Assembly (NCBI RefSeq): GCF_000013445.1
Contig: NC_007796.1
Span: 2,206,936 to 2,270,935 of the forward strand
From: Methanospirillum hungatei JF-1
GTDB lineage: Archaea; Halobacteriota; Methanomicrobia; Methanomicrobiales; Methanospirillaceae
Direction: 5' to 3'
DNA length: 64,000 nt
Below are positions 10,034 through 19,446 of the stretch, piece after piece. The notes beneath the pieces are model-generated. The model was not told the origin of the DNA and made no database searches. It saw nothing but the letters and a program-made list of their open reading frames with translations. The stretch's first letter is position 1. Each line of letters begins with the position of its first letter. The position numbers and the translations under genes were made by a program.

Positions 10034-11599
10034 ATGGTCCCTCTAAAACTTCCCATCGGTATTCAGTCCTTTTCAGAAATCAGAACCGGTGGGTATGCCT
10101 ATGTAGACAAAACCCCCTATGTTGCCTCATTGGTGCAGGAAGGAAAATATTACTTTCTTTCCCGGCCTCGCCGGTTTGGTAAAAGCCTGTTTCTTGATAC
10201 ACTGGATTGTGCCTTATCAGGAAAAAAAGATCTTTTTAAAGGCTTGTTCCTCGATAGTCCGGAATCCAGCTGGGACTTCTCAGTAACGTGGCCGGTGATA
10301 CGGATTAGCCTGGGTCAGCGGATCAATACCACTTCAGACGAACTTCATGAATACCTCACCCGGATAATCAGCCGGGAAGCAGAGCGGTTTGGATGTGCTA
10401 TCAATCCTCATATTTCACCCGGATTTCAGCTTGAAGATCTCATTCGGGATGTGAATAAAAAGACAGGGCTTCAGGTGGTCCTGCTTGTTGATGAGTATGA
10501 TAAACCAATTCTTGACAATATCAGCACTCCATCTCAATCCGCTGTAATGCGGGATGAACTGAAGAGTTTTTACGGGATGATCAAGGATATCGATCACCTG
10601 CTGAAGTTTGTTTTCCTAACCGGTGTCTCCAAATTTGCGAAAACAGGCATTTTTTCAGGCCTGAATAACCTCAACGATATTACTCTGGATTCACGGTACT
10701 CCGCGATATGCGGATATACTCATGAGGATTTGATGGAGGTTTTTTCTGATTATTCAAAAAACTTCCTGGAATCCGAGATCAGGGAATGGTATAATGGCTA
10801 TTCATGGACCGGGCAGCAGGTTTATAATCCTTTTGATATTCTGCTTCTCTTTTCAAAGGGTATGTACCGGCCTTATTGGTTTGAGACAGGAACTCCGACA
10901 TTCCTCCTGAAGCTCTGGCAGGAAAAACCACGATTTCCGGCAGAGTATGATGGTCTGGTAGCAGGAGAAGAATTACTGGGATCTTTTGATCCTGAAAATA
11001 TCCGAACCGAAACCCTTCTTTTTCAGGCTGGGTACCTGACAATCCGGTCATTTGTATCAAGCGCTGAAGAAGGGACGTGGTACACTCTTGGTTTTCCTAA
11101 CCGGGAGGTCAGGGAGTCATTTAACCGACAGATCCTTACCGTGCTCCAGGATGTTCAGAATCTTGTTCCTCTTCCTGATATCAGGAGTGTGCTCGAATCT
11201 GGTAACAGCCAGGATCTCCATGGTATTTTTCATACATTCTTATCCTCAATACCACATGATAATTATCGGAATAATCTGATTTCACGATTTGAAGGCTATT
11301 ATGCGAGTGTTGTATATGCATATCTGGCAAGTCTGGGATATGAAATAATCCCGGAGGATACGACGAATAAAGGCAGGATTGATTTAACTGTCAAAACCAG
11401 ATCATACATCTGGATCTTTGAATTTAAGGTAAAAGGAATTGACCATTCGGGTGACAAGGAACCCCTGAAACAGATAAAGGAACGGGGATATGCTGAAAAA
11501 TATGCCGCTGAATCCCGCCCGGTTATTGAAGTAGGGATCGTTTTTCATCCCGGAACCAGAAATATTGAGTCATGGGAAGTAGGTAAACCGGATTTTTAA
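10034..11599 (+). CDS. AAA-ATPase-like / PD-(D/E)XK nuclease-like protein (PF09820-PF08011)
   Basis: 521 residues. The N terminus has the IGIQSFSEIR segment and the degenerate P-loop SRPRRFGKSLF (about residues 43-53) characteristic of the DUF1703/AAA-ATPase-like family, with a Walker B-like LLVDEYDKPIL near 150. The C-terminal 100 residues contain a PDDEXK_9-type nuclease-like core (GRIDLTVKT and IWIFEFKVKG, the D and ExK elements). Such proteins are abundant and multi-copy in Methanospirillum, anaerobic bacteria and their mobile islands; function is unproven. The gene overlaps the convergent receiver gene by 4 bases. The ATG at 10034 is the first in frame. Confidence 0.85.
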   Translation: MVPLKLPIGIQSFSEIRTGGYAYVDKTPYVASLVQEGKYYFLSRPRRFGKSLFLDTLDCALSGKKDLFKGLFLDSPESSWDFSVTWPVIRISLGQRINTTSDELHEYLTRIISREAERFGCAINPHISPGFQLEDLIRDVNKKTGLQVVLLVDEYDKPILDNISTPSQSAVMRDELKSFYGMIKDIDHLLKFVFLTGVSKFAKTGIFSGLNNLNDITLDSRYSAICGYTHEDLMEVFSDYSKNFLESEIREWYNGYSWTGQQVYNPFDILLLFSKGMYRPYWFETGTPTFLLKLWQEKPRFPAEYDGLVAGEELLGSFDPENIRTETLLFQAGYLTIRSFVSSAEEGTWYTLGFPNREVRESFNRQILTVLQDVQNLVPLPDIRSVLESGNSQDLHGIFHTFLSSIPHDNYRNNLISRFEGYYASVVYAYLASLGYEIIPEDTTNKGRIDLTVKTRSYIWIFEFKVKGIDHSGDKEPLKQIKERGYAEKYAAESRPVIEVGIVFHPGTRNIESWEVGKPDF

Positions 11600-11961
11600 G
11601 TCGTTTTTCCGGTTACTTTCTCAATACTTTCCAGTAACTCCTGTTTCTTATAGGGTTTGACCACGTAGCCGGCGGCACCGACCCGGAGAGCCAGGGCAAC
11701 GACCTGTTCAAGCCCGGCAGCAGAACACATGATGACCGGAATATTTGGGAAATCCCGTTTCAGTTCACGTAATATCTCAATTCCATTGAGTTTAGGCATG
11801 ACCAGATCAAGCATGATAAGGTCAGTTGGATGACTTTTCAGGAAATCAAGGATGTGTATTCCATCAGGCTGGGTCAGGGTGTTATAGCCCGCTTCGGTCA
11901 GAATGACATTCATCTCTTCAATATCTGCCGGATTATCATCAACCATTAAAACAGTGGTCAT
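11596..11961 (-). CDS. Stand-alone response regulator receiver domain
   Basis: 121 residues forming a complete CheY-like receiver and nothing else: acidic pair in VDDNPAD, phospho-acceptor Asp in LIMLDLVMP (about D52), and the conserved Lys in VVKPYKK. No output domain is present, so signalling must be by protein contact, as for CheY-type or phosphorelay receivers in methanogens. The cognate kinase could be one of the two encoded at 4-8 kb, but distance makes this a guess. The gene's 3' end overlaps the preceding convergent gene by 4 bases. Confidence 0.85.
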   Translation of the reverse strand: MTTVLMVDDNPADIEEMNVILTEAGYNTLTQPDGIHILDFLKSHPTDLIMLDLVMPKLNGIEILRELKRDFPNIPVIMCSAAGLEQVVALALRVGAAGYVVKPYKKQELLESIEKVTGKTT

Positions 11962-12063
11962 ACCATCAACTCATAGTGAACAGTAAATACTCTTTCCGAT
12001 TTATCTCTCATTGATCTTCATAGGGTAAGAATATGTCTAAAAAATCTGAAGTGTTTGGGGAGG

Positions 12064-12690
12064 TTATTCTCCCGCTGTTGCAGCAACTATAACATCTGGA
12101 TTCATCGTGACATACAGATCAACCGTCTCCCCAGCTCCCGGATATTCTGTGATATCTTCAGTCACCAGGATAAAGCCGGGCTTTGAAGCCACCATGGTTT
12201 TATATGGTGTTCCTGTTGTATACACCGGGATCTGGAGATATCCGTTCATGGTCATACCCTTATCTTCTCCGTCCATCTCGATGGTAACACCGTCTTCATT
12301 GGACCAGATAAGGTAATATCCGACATCTCCACCCAGCGGTTTTGGTGTCGGAGTCGGGCATGGAACGGGTTCGATATCCACGAAAATATCAATGGTCTGA
12401 CCTTTTGCTGGAACACCTGGCAGGTTTCTGGTGACACTTGCATACGAACCGCATCCTTCATAGGTAACGGTATATGTTGAATAGGGCGTTCCTGTTGTAT
12501 ATATAGGGACAGAGAGCATGCCATTCTGGATATCTCCGACATATTCACTGTCAAGGTGCACTTTTGCTCCGTCTGCATGACAGTGGAATTCATACCATCC
12601 CCGGTCCCCTCCAATTTTGGCTGCGGTTCCCCCGGTTACAATTAATGCTCCGGTAATAAACAGACAAATTAATCCAATTCTGAAATTCAT
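12064..12690 (-). CDS. Secreted protein with two PEGA-like repeats
   Basis: I start this at the ATG at 12690, which has a GGAGG site 8 bases upstream; the longer frame from 12705 would place that site inside the gene. The 208-residue product has a hydrophobic signal segment (about 3-24) followed by two tandem domains of about 80 residues sharing the pattern PxYTTGTPY...G and ending in GETVDLYV / GQTIDIFV. The layout resembles PEGA surface domains found in methanogen secreted proteins. The linker between repeats is rich in Pro and Thr. Likely extracellular or surface-attached; partner unknown. Confidence 0.75.
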   Translation of the reverse strand: MNFRIGLICLFITGALIVTGGTAAKIGGDRGWYEFHCHADGAKVHLDSEYVGDIQNGMLSVPIYTTGTPYSTYTVTYEGCGSYASVTRNLPGVPAKGQTIDIFVDIEPVPCPTPTPKPLGGDVGYYLIWSNEDGVTIEMDGEDKGMTMNGYLQIPVYTTGTPYKTMVASKPGFILVTEDITEYPGAGETVDLYVTMNPDVIVAATAGE

Positions 12691-12795
12691 GTATAAAACC
12701 TCCATCAGGTGTAATGCACCATCAGGTAATATGAGAGATTCACGAGGGTATAAAAATTATCTGATTACCAGTGTTCATCAGTCTGGAGATGAAAC

Positions 12796-14205
12796 ATGTA
12801 CCTGAAACCTGCGATGGAAACCTGGACTTCTCATCTCCCTGAAATCTTTCAATCCCTTGTATCACCAGATTATTTCATACCAGATACCTACCGGCTCGGG
12901 ACGGACGCCTATCTGGTCCCTTCTCCTGACCGCCAGGATCTCCTCTTTTCATTCCCGGTGGTATTCAGAATGCCCATCATTGAAGAGATATCCCTTCCGC
13001 TCTCTGCATCAGCTGGGGCTGTACAAGTCATCATTGAGCACTGTAAACATTCTTCACAAAAAGACAGGACACTTGGCATCCTTTCTGGTGTCGGAACCGG
13101 GAATATGAGTCGGTACTCGGTGAACATCGAGCCCTGCACGGTTGCTTCATCTGTATCAGCACTTGCATCCCATCTCTGGAGACCGGATGATGAGAATGTT
13201 CTGTGTTCTCAGGGGATTCAGCTGAGTATTCGGGGTGCCCTCCCGTACCTGCCACTTTCTTCGAACAACATTGCTCATGTACAATCAGATATTGGTTCAT
13301 ATCTCGCTGCTCTTGCTGATTGTATAAACAAAGTTCCTGTAAGATCCATACAGCGGGGGTGGGAGACGGTTCTTGATCAGCAGCATCTTCGTTCAGAACT
13401 CACCCGGATGGGCCTGGTCTGTTTTATCGGTGATGGAACCCGCCCTGCAAGGCTATTTACTCGTCACCGGAGCTGGCACCGGGTAGCAGGGCCAAAAGAC
13501 GGTGTTCATATCCCGTTTTATTGCCCGGCTGAACTTTCTCCGGTTGAAGTACTGCTTGCAGGATCAAACAAGACAGTTTCCGGTCTTGGAATAAAACGAG
13601 GTGAGATATTCGCAATAACCGGCTCGAATGCAGAGGGAAAATCCACCTTACTCAACGCCATTCAGGCAGGTGTGGATGATCATGCTGCTGGTGACGGGAG
13701 AGAAGTGCTGGTCACCGTTCCTGGCGGTCTTTCTCCGGATGCTACCGGTATTGAACTGAAAGGTGCAGATCTTCGTCCATTTTTCGGGAGTATTCCGCCG
13801 GGGATGTCGGGAACTCCCGATTCTGTATGGGGACAGGGAAGTGGCTCGGCATCTATGGCCGTTCGTATCGCTGATGGACTCAGACGTGAAGCACCTTACA
13901 TTGTTATCGATGAGGATCGTGCTGCACAGAACCTGATGGTTCCCTGTTACATGAGCCATTCCAAAATCCGGTCGCTTGCGTTCCTGCTTGCAGAAGATAG
14001 AGCCGTATTTGGTGATACATCGTTTATTATTGCAGGATCAGGCATGGAACTCTTAATAGCTCAGGCAGACCGGATACTCAGACTTTGTCAGCACCAGCCA
14101 TATGCTCTCTCTATTCTGAAATATCGGGAAGGACTTTATGAGCATTATAAAAAAATGGCAGGAATGGTTCCGAAAAAATCAGGTGAAGGTGATGTTAGCA
14201 AATAA
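12796..14205 (+). CDS. Predicted ATPase of the ABC class (PF09818 family)
   Basis: 469 residues. The core has a P-loop GSNAEGKSTLLNAI (about residues 276-289), a glycine-rich segment WGQGSGSASMAVRIADG resembling an ABC signature region, and VIDEDRAAQNLMV in the Walker B position. These match the soluble ABC_ATPase family of unknown function, which has no transmembrane partner. No cognate gene is obvious next to it. The 3' end overlaps the convergent secreted-protein gene by 27 bases (14179-14205), so the two cannot be co-transcribed. Confidence 0.8.
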   Translation: MYLKPAMETWTSHLPEIFQSLVSPDYFIPDTYRLGTDAYLVPSPDRQDLLFSFPVVFRMPIIEEISLPLSASAGAVQVIIEHCKHSSQKDRTLGILSGVGTGNMSRYSVNIEPCTVASSVSALASHLWRPDDENVLCSQGIQLSIRGALPYLPLSSNNIAHVQSDIGSYLAALADCINKVPVRSIQRGWETVLDQQHLRSELTRMGLVCFIGDGTRPARLFTRHRSWHRVAGPKDGVHIPFYCPAELSPVEVLLAGSNKTVSGLGIKRGEIFAITGSNAEGKSTLLNAIQAGVDDHAAGDGREVLVTVPGGLSPDATGIELKGADLRPFFGSIPPGMSGTPDSVWGQGSGSASMAVRIADGLRREAPYIVIDEDRAAQNLMVPCYMSHSKIRSLAFLLAEDRAVFGDTSFIIAGSGMELLIAQADRILRLCQHQPYALSILKYREGLYEHYKKMAGMVPKKSGEGDVSK

Positions 14206-14931
14206 TTCTGCCTCCTGACCAACATAAGGAGAAGGTATCAATTTTTTCATCATGGTCGTTGCAGCATTCAGGGGTTCCTGAACCTCGGTTGAGTTGACAT
14301 CTCCTGAAGTTTCTTTGGCAATCTCAGCACTGCAGAAATCCTGATATGCCTGGCATATTAATGCAGTATCCCGCAGTCTGAAGAGCATCTTATTCACAGA
14401 AACCAAAGAGGGAATGGATGCATCCGGAAGAAGTTCAGACATCGTATTTACATCGAATGATGAAAACAATGATTGTGTATTGTTTAACCCTTCATAGGCG
14501 TTATCATACATCTCTTTTGCAGCCTTGAATTCCTGAAGTCCGGTTTCATACCGGTTAGTTTCATTGCTTAAGATAGCGTCATATCCCTTCAATTTGTGAT
14601 CTCCACCTTGGATCATGAAATCATATGCAACGAGCAGGGTATCCCATAATTGAATATAATCAGTCAGTAATCCGGCTGTATCACTAGTTATCTCTCCTGA
14701 ACCCGAATAATCCGAAATTTGTCCAGTAATATTGGTAAATTCTTCCCTGACGGTCTGGATGAGCTCCCGTGATTGTTCAGATTCGTCAGTAAAGCTAATC
14801 AGGTCCGCTTTTGTCAGGGCATCCACAACAGCAGTCTGAATATCATTTGGGATCTGATTATCCGTAGCAGAAACAACCCCTACAATGAATGCCATAATGA
14901 GGCCTAATTGTAAATAAAGTGAAATATTCAT
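14179..14931 (-). CDS. Secreted helical protein of unknown function
   Basis: Start chosen at the ATG at 14931, where GGGAGG lies 7 bases upstream; the frame extending to 15072 runs into the upstream gene. The 250-residue product has a signal peptide (about 3-20, cut near SATD) and is then mostly helical and acidic with heptad-like stretches, and no Cys-rich or enzymatic motif. It begins directly after the stop codon of the gene at 14933-15655, so the two form an operon of secreted proteins. I do not recognise a family. Confidence 0.7.
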   Translation of the reverse strand: MNISLYLQLGLIMAFIVGVVSATDNQIPNDIQTAVVDALTKADLISFTDESEQSRELIQTVREEFTNITGQISDYSGSGEITSDTAGLLTDYIQLWDTLLVAYDFMIQGGDHKLKGYDAILSNETNRYETGLQEFKAAKEMYDNAYEGLNNTQSLFSSFDVNTMSELLPDASIPSLVSVNKMLFRLRDTALICQAYQDFCSAEIAKETSGDVNSTEVQEPLNAATTMMKKLIPSPYVGQEAELFANITFT

Positions 14932-14932
14932 C

Positions 14933-15655
14933 TTAATACCTCCCAAATGGATTATTATAGTTGCCGCAACATCTTGCCTTCCACATTCCGGCATCTTCGT
15001 GATGAATAACATAGTTTGGCTGGCAATATATCTGATACCCGGTACAGTCACAGATTCCCAGAACACAATCAAATCCTGAAGGTTGTGGTACTGGGGAAGT
15101 AGTTGGGGTTTTTACAGGGGGTTTTTTGGGCTTTACCGGATAATTTTTAAATAATTGTCCAAATGCATCTATAACATCAGTATATCCTCCCGGGACTGAT
15201 CCCAAACCCTGGGTAATGTCCAAAATTGGTGGTATCGAGATACCCGATTTTGAAACTGGGAAAATTGAAGGCTCCGGTCCATATACAGCAGTATTGTATG
15301 GATCATATCCTCCTGTTCCTATGCCAAAGGGGTCATACCCAATATCAATAGGGCCACTACCGATATCCATAGGGCCAGATCCGATATCATAGGGATCAAA
15401 CCAGTCATCATCATATCCCCCTTCGGTATTGAATGCCCAACTCCCTTCAAATTCTTCATCTGTTTCTGTTGCCAGTACCGGCCCTGTTGCCATCTGAATC
15501 ATGTGGATTATTGCGGTATCTCCGGCTTTCACAGAACTGGCGGTTTGATCTGCACTTATAGATTCATTATCATCAGTCAACCCTGACGAGGACATTCCAG
15601 TCAATAATAATAGAATGATCACCGTAATACCCAACATACTGCCTATCCCTTTCAT
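14933..15655 (-). CDS. Secreted glycine-rich repeat protein with Cys-rich C terminus
   Basis: 240 residues with a signal peptide (about 6-24). The middle (about 75-125) is a low-complexity block of repeats of the type DIGSGP(M/I) and YDPxGIG, followed by a Pro/Lys/Thr linker (about 165-190) and a C-terminal domain with eight closely spaced cysteines (from CVLGICDC to CCG), probably disulfide-bonded or metal-binding. Low-complexity plus Cys-rich modules suggest a cell-envelope or sheath-associated protein. It lies upstream of the helical secreted protein in the same operon. Family unknown to me. Confidence 0.7.
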   Translation of the reverse strand: MKGIGSMLGITVIILLLLTGMSSSGLTDDNESISADQTASSVKAGDTAIIHMIQMATGPVLATETDEEFEGSWAFNTEGGYDDDWFDPYDIGSGPMDIGSGPIDIGYDPFGIGTGGYDPYNTAVYGPEPSIFPVSKSGISIPPILDITQGLGSVPGGYTDVIDAFGQLFKNYPVKPKKPPVKTPTTSPVPQPSGFDCVLGICDCTGYQIYCQPNYVIHHEDAGMWKARCCGNYNNPFGRY

Positions 15656-15797
15656 ACACGATCATGTGTTTGTTCGCATAAAAAAAGTATTGATATGTTT
15701 AACAATACAAATCTCGCATAATTCGCTGAAAATTTGGATACTCGCGAAAAATTAAAAACTTTCAATATGTCACAAAAAATAAAAGTATTAGAGGTCA

Positions 15798-17732
15798 CTA
15801 ATAATATCTGAACGGTCGATCATCATGTTTGATTCCGATGTCCATGAGGCGCTTTGTCAGGTCCTTCAGATCCGACCCGACGATACGGTCACGGGATATC
15901 GTATACAGGACATCATCCATAAAGAGTGACCGGAGCACCGTTGACCCATACCACCATTCATCATCTGACGAACCGGTTCCCTGTTTAACCCGCCCTTTTT
16001 CAGTAAATCCGGTATCCGGGTTAATACCAAATACATATGTCCCCTGCCAGGTCTCCTCGGTATGGGATCCTTCATACGTGCTACCCTGGACCGGTATGTG
16101 AACAACCTCCCTGATCGGAATTGCCATGATATTCTTCTCCTTATCAAGCAGGAACGCCCGGTGGTCTGAAAGGACGGCAGAGTCAGATCCCTTCTCTCCG
16201 ATGACAATACTCTCAACAAGTCGTGGATTATTCACATTACTCACATCAAAGAGGGCTATCTTCACCCCGGTCGGGACAATTCCGCCCCATTCATTCTCCA
16301 TGGTGTCTTTTCCGATGCCAATCAGGTGAGTCTCGTCATAGGGATGGAGATAATCTGAATATCCGGGGATTTTCAGTTCTCCAAGGAGGCCGGGCTGATA
16401 GGGATTGGAGAGATCAATCACGAAGAGTGGATCGGTCTGCTTGAACGTAACCAGATAGAGCAGGTCTCCCATAAACCGTGCAGAGTAGATCCTTTCATCA
16501 GGAGCTAGATGTTCGAGCCGACCGATGATCTTCAGCGAAGGGTCAAAGACATAGACATTACTATACTGTCTGGCATCAGATGCAAAGTCAGATACAGTTG
16601 TTGCAACCCGGAGATTTCCACGGTTTTCATCCAGGGAGAACTGATTTAAGAGGTATCCAGGTACAGTTCCCGTTGCTTTGTATGCGATGTCACCATCTTT
16701 AATCGCAAACCGGTGAATGACCGACTCCTGCTCTGGTTCTTTTGATTCTGCTGATTTTTCATCAGTTAGGTACCACCCGTACCAGGGTCGCTGTTTTTCA
16801 TAGGCAACATACACATTCTGCGGCGATACATAGAGTGTATTTGAATATCCCAGAAGGAATGACTCAGCCTTGGGCTGCCCTGACCCGGTCACCGGAAATG
16901 AGGTCAACGTATGCATCTGGTACTCATTCATCAGAGATGGGGGACACCAGATCGATGATATCTCAATTGGTTCTGTACCGTCATAGATGATGGGCATCCG
17001 GGGATTATGGTAATCAGGAGTCTCTTTGGTCAGAACATAGACATAATCGCCGATCATCCGGGCATTATAATATGTTCCAGGGGCAGAGATTGTCCTGACT
17101 TCCTTCGGGCTCTTCCGGTCGGAGATGTCATATATCACGGCCTGTGTCTTTCTCGAATAATCAGGGATTGGAACCGCCGATCCCTTCGGGGTGTACCAAT
17201 GCTCGTCATTCGTGTCAGTAAAGACGACAAGACGGTCCCCTGCAAGGAAAAGCTCTGATACTGACCCTTTTACCGGCAGTTCAGTCACGATCTTCCCCTG
17301 CTGCGGGGGGAAGGCATCGACGATGGTAAGGGTATCTCCACTCTTGATGTAGATATATTTTCCATCATTTTTTACAAAATCCGCTTCATCAACTCCGGCA
17401 ACCTGAATGTTGGTCGTGGAAAAGTCACTTGCTCCTTTGTCTGAACCTGCAGAGGTCGTGGCAGGTGCTCCCATCTCCTTTGCAGCCATGGGAGCAGGTG
17501 CCAATACCATCTCTGGGACTGCCATGGCCATATCATAATACATCCCGTTTGAATAGCCATACCGGTATTCAGAGGTGACATTCTTCATATACTCTTTTAA
17601 ATCCTCATCGGTGGTTATCTCCAGCATTCCAGGTGCAGATGCATCGGTGCCGGATACCTGGAAAAGCCCTGCACATACCGCTATCAGGATCACGGCAAGA
17701 AACAGGGATCGCATTGGTGCCTGTGGTATCAT
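15798..17732 (-). CDS. Secreted C-terminal beta-propeller domain protein (COG4880)
   Basis: 644 residues with a signal peptide (about 8-27). After a short spacer comes the characteristic DFSTTNIQVAGVDEADFVKNDGKYIYI segment (only part quoted in family descriptions) that marks the secreted propeller family found in methanogens, then repeated blade-like strands with YDISD, FDPSL, IDLSNPYQPG and FDVSNVNNPR turns. The family is predicted to be surface exposed and to bind ligands or proteins; no enzymatic residues are evident. It appears to be monocistronic. The start is the first ATG with a following signal sequence. Confidence 0.85.
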   Translation of the reverse strand: MIPQAPMRSLFLAVILIAVCAGLFQVSGTDASAPGMLEITTDEDLKEYMKNVTSEYRYGYSNGMYYDMAMAVPEMVLAPAPMAAKEMGAPATTSAGSDKGASDFSTTNIQVAGVDEADFVKNDGKYIYIKSGDTLTIVDAFPPQQGKIVTELPVKGSVSELFLAGDRLVVFTDTNDEHWYTPKGSAVPIPDYSRKTQAVIYDISDRKSPKEVRTISAPGTYYNARMIGDYVYVLTKETPDYHNPRMPIIYDGTEPIEISSIWCPPSLMNEYQMHTLTSFPVTGSGQPKAESFLLGYSNTLYVSPQNVYVAYEKQRPWYGWYLTDEKSAESKEPEQESVIHRFAIKDGDIAYKATGTVPGYLLNQFSLDENRGNLRVATTVSDFASDARQYSNVYVFDPSLKIIGRLEHLAPDERIYSARFMGDLLYLVTFKQTDPLFVIDLSNPYQPGLLGELKIPGYSDYLHPYDETHLIGIGKDTMENEWGGIVPTGVKIALFDVSNVNNPRLVESIVIGEKGSDSAVLSDHRAFLLDKEKNIMAIPIREVVHIPVQGSTYEGSHTEETWQGTYVFGINPDTGFTEKGRVKQGTGSSDDEWWYGSTVLRSLFMDDVLYTISRDRIVGSDLKDLTKRLMDIGIKHDDRPFRYY

Positions 17733-17833
17733 AATGATGTAATATACCTGATGAGGGTAATTAGTTGTCGAAGGCTTGGAAAATTTTCAAAGTAATCTTC
17801 TAATCGGAAAAGTGCTTTTCTGATTTTAAATCA

Positions 17834-18532
17834 TTATTCTGGTTCATCCAGTTCATCTTCGTAGATGTATCCCTGGTTCATCTCCAAAATCCTGCTGACC
17901 TGAATCGATCTGGTGGGACATTGTTCTTCACATGTTGAGCATCCGGTGCATTTTTCCTCATGGAACACGTGTGCTATCCCGTTCTCTACGGCAAGAATTA
18001 CTTCATCTGTGGTTACCGTTCCCTTCGATGTGAGAACCGGGTCTGTCTGCCGGTTAATCGGACATGCAACTGCACAACTACCACATCCAATACATGTGAC
18101 CGGATTAATCCGGATATGAATAGAATAATTCATCCAGGTCTCTGATCTGGTTGCTTTTTGGAATATTCTTCCTGATTCCAGTACTACTTCCGGGCAGATT
18201 TCAACACATAGTCCACATCTGATACAATGACCTGGATAAATATGGGGGTTCCATACCGCAGGCCTTCCTGTTTTTTTCACTTCCAGGGCACCAGGAGCCG
18301 GACAGATCATCTGACAGAGATAACAATGGGTACATGCCCTCCCGGTAATTTCCGGGACACCCCGTGCATGAAGAGGAGTTTCCAGAGGCTCCGTGCGTGG
18401 ATGAAGAAAATTAATAATCCATTTCTTTCGAAAAAAGAATTCCAGGTAGTTCTGAATGAATCGCACAGGTACTCCCTGATGTACATGTATGCATTCACCA
18501 TAATGAAAGGGTTCGTATTTCATTATGACCAT
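17834..18532 (-). CDS. Polyferredoxin with four [4Fe-4S] motifs
   Basis: 232 residues. After a 75-residue N-terminal region without cysteines in cluster spacing, four CxxCxxCxxxC(P) motifs follow: CTHCYLCQMIC, CIRCGLCVEIC, CIGCGSCAVAC and CTGCSTCEEQC, predicting up to four [4Fe-4S] clusters. The layout resembles polyferredoxin subunits of membrane hydrogenases and of formylmethanofuran dehydrogenase, but no such enzyme is adjacent. It is divergent from, and only 38 bases away from, a sulfite reductase-like gene, so it may feed electrons to that protein. The start could be the ATG at 18532 or 18523. Confidence 0.82.
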   Translation of the reverse strand: MVIMKYEPFHYGECIHVHQGVPVRFIQNYLEFFFRKKWIINFLHPRTEPLETPLHARGVPEITGRACTHCYLCQMICPAPGALEVKKTGRPAVWNPHIYPGHCIRCGLCVEICPEVVLESGRIFQKATRSETWMNYSIHIRINPVTCIGCGSCAVACPINRQTDPVLTSKGTVTTDEVILAVENGIAHVFHEEKCTGCSTCEEQCPTRSIQVSRILEMNQGYIYEDELDEPE

Positions 18533-18570
18533 ACCCGGATGTATTAATTCATTCAGGTTGACATATATGT

Positions 18571-19446
18571 ATGCGAAAAATTCCCCTCTATGAGAAAGGC
18601 GGCATTATCAATGAACTCGGAGGAGATTACTGTACTGTCAGACTCCGAATCCCTGCTGGTCTGATAACGGTCGACCAGATGGAGGGTGTTGTAAAGATTG
18701 CCAGGAAATTCAATACCCAGGTGCATCTGACCACCAGACAGACGATCGAACTGGTCCATGTTCTCCCCGCTTCCCTTGGCCTCCTTGCTACAGATCTTGA
18801 AGCAAACGGGACTCCTGTCGGGGCTGAAAAAGCGGAGATAGTCAATATTACTGCCTGTCCTGGGACAGACAGGTGCCGGTTTGCCATGATCGACTCAATA
18901 TCTCTTGCCAAAACTCTTGATGAGAAATTTTTCGGAAAGGAGATGCCGGTAAAGTTTCGAATAGCCGTCTCTTCCTGTCCGAATTCCTGTGTGAGTGAGC
19001 GCCTGAATGAGATTGGAATCACCGGAGTCGTCAGGCCATACCGGGTTCCGGGAACCTGTACCGGGTGTGGAACATGCGTTCAGTACTGTAAAGAGAAGGC
19101 AATTTCCATTAAAAACGGACAGATACAGATGAACGACGACCTTTGTGTTCACTGTGGGATGTGTATCCAGTCATGCCCGTTCCATATCATCAAGGCTGAA
19201 CCGGCTGCATATCATATCACCATTGGTGGCAGGCGTGGCCGGCATCCCCGTGTCGGGTATCATATTGTTACGGTTAAAAATCCGGAAACGGTAGTCAACG
19301 TCATTGAACGTGTGGTAAAGTGGGTCTATCGAAAAGCCTGGAGTGATTCCCTTCTTCCGGATCAATTAGAGATTCTAGACTTTGAATCTTTTAAAAAAGA
19401 GCTGGTTGGAGAACTTAATGAAGATGAGGTAATCACCGGGTACTGA
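18571..19446 (+). CDS. Small siroheme sulfite/nitrite reductase-like protein with ferredoxin domain
   Basis: 291 residues. The N-terminal ferredoxin-like half domain includes TTRQTIELV, typical of siroheme enzymes. The siroheme-[4Fe-4S] ligand pattern is complete: C-X5-C in CPGTDRC and C-X3-C in CPNSC. A ferredoxin insertion with CTGCGTCVQYC and CVHCGMCIQSC adds two further clusters. This is the layout of the small Dsr-like proteins (Dsr-LP) of methanogens, much shorter than dissimilatory DsrA/B. The physiological substrate of that group is unsettled; sulfite assimilation/detoxification or a biosynthetic role are possible. Probable electron donor: the divergent polyferredoxin. Confidence 0.82.
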   Translation: MRKIPLYEKGGIINELGGDYCTVRLRIPAGLITVDQMEGVVKIARKFNTQVHLTTRQTIELVHVLPASLGLLATDLEANGTPVGAEKAEIVNITACPGTDRCRFAMIDSISLAKTLDEKFFGKEMPVKFRIAVSSCPNSCVSERLNEIGITGVVRPYRVPGTCTGCGTCVQYCKEKAISIKNGQIQMNDDLCVHCGMCIQSCPFHIIKAEPAAYHITIGGRRGRHPRVGYHIVTVKNPETVVNVIERVVKWVYRKAWSDSLLPDQLEILDFESFKKELVGELNEDEVITGY

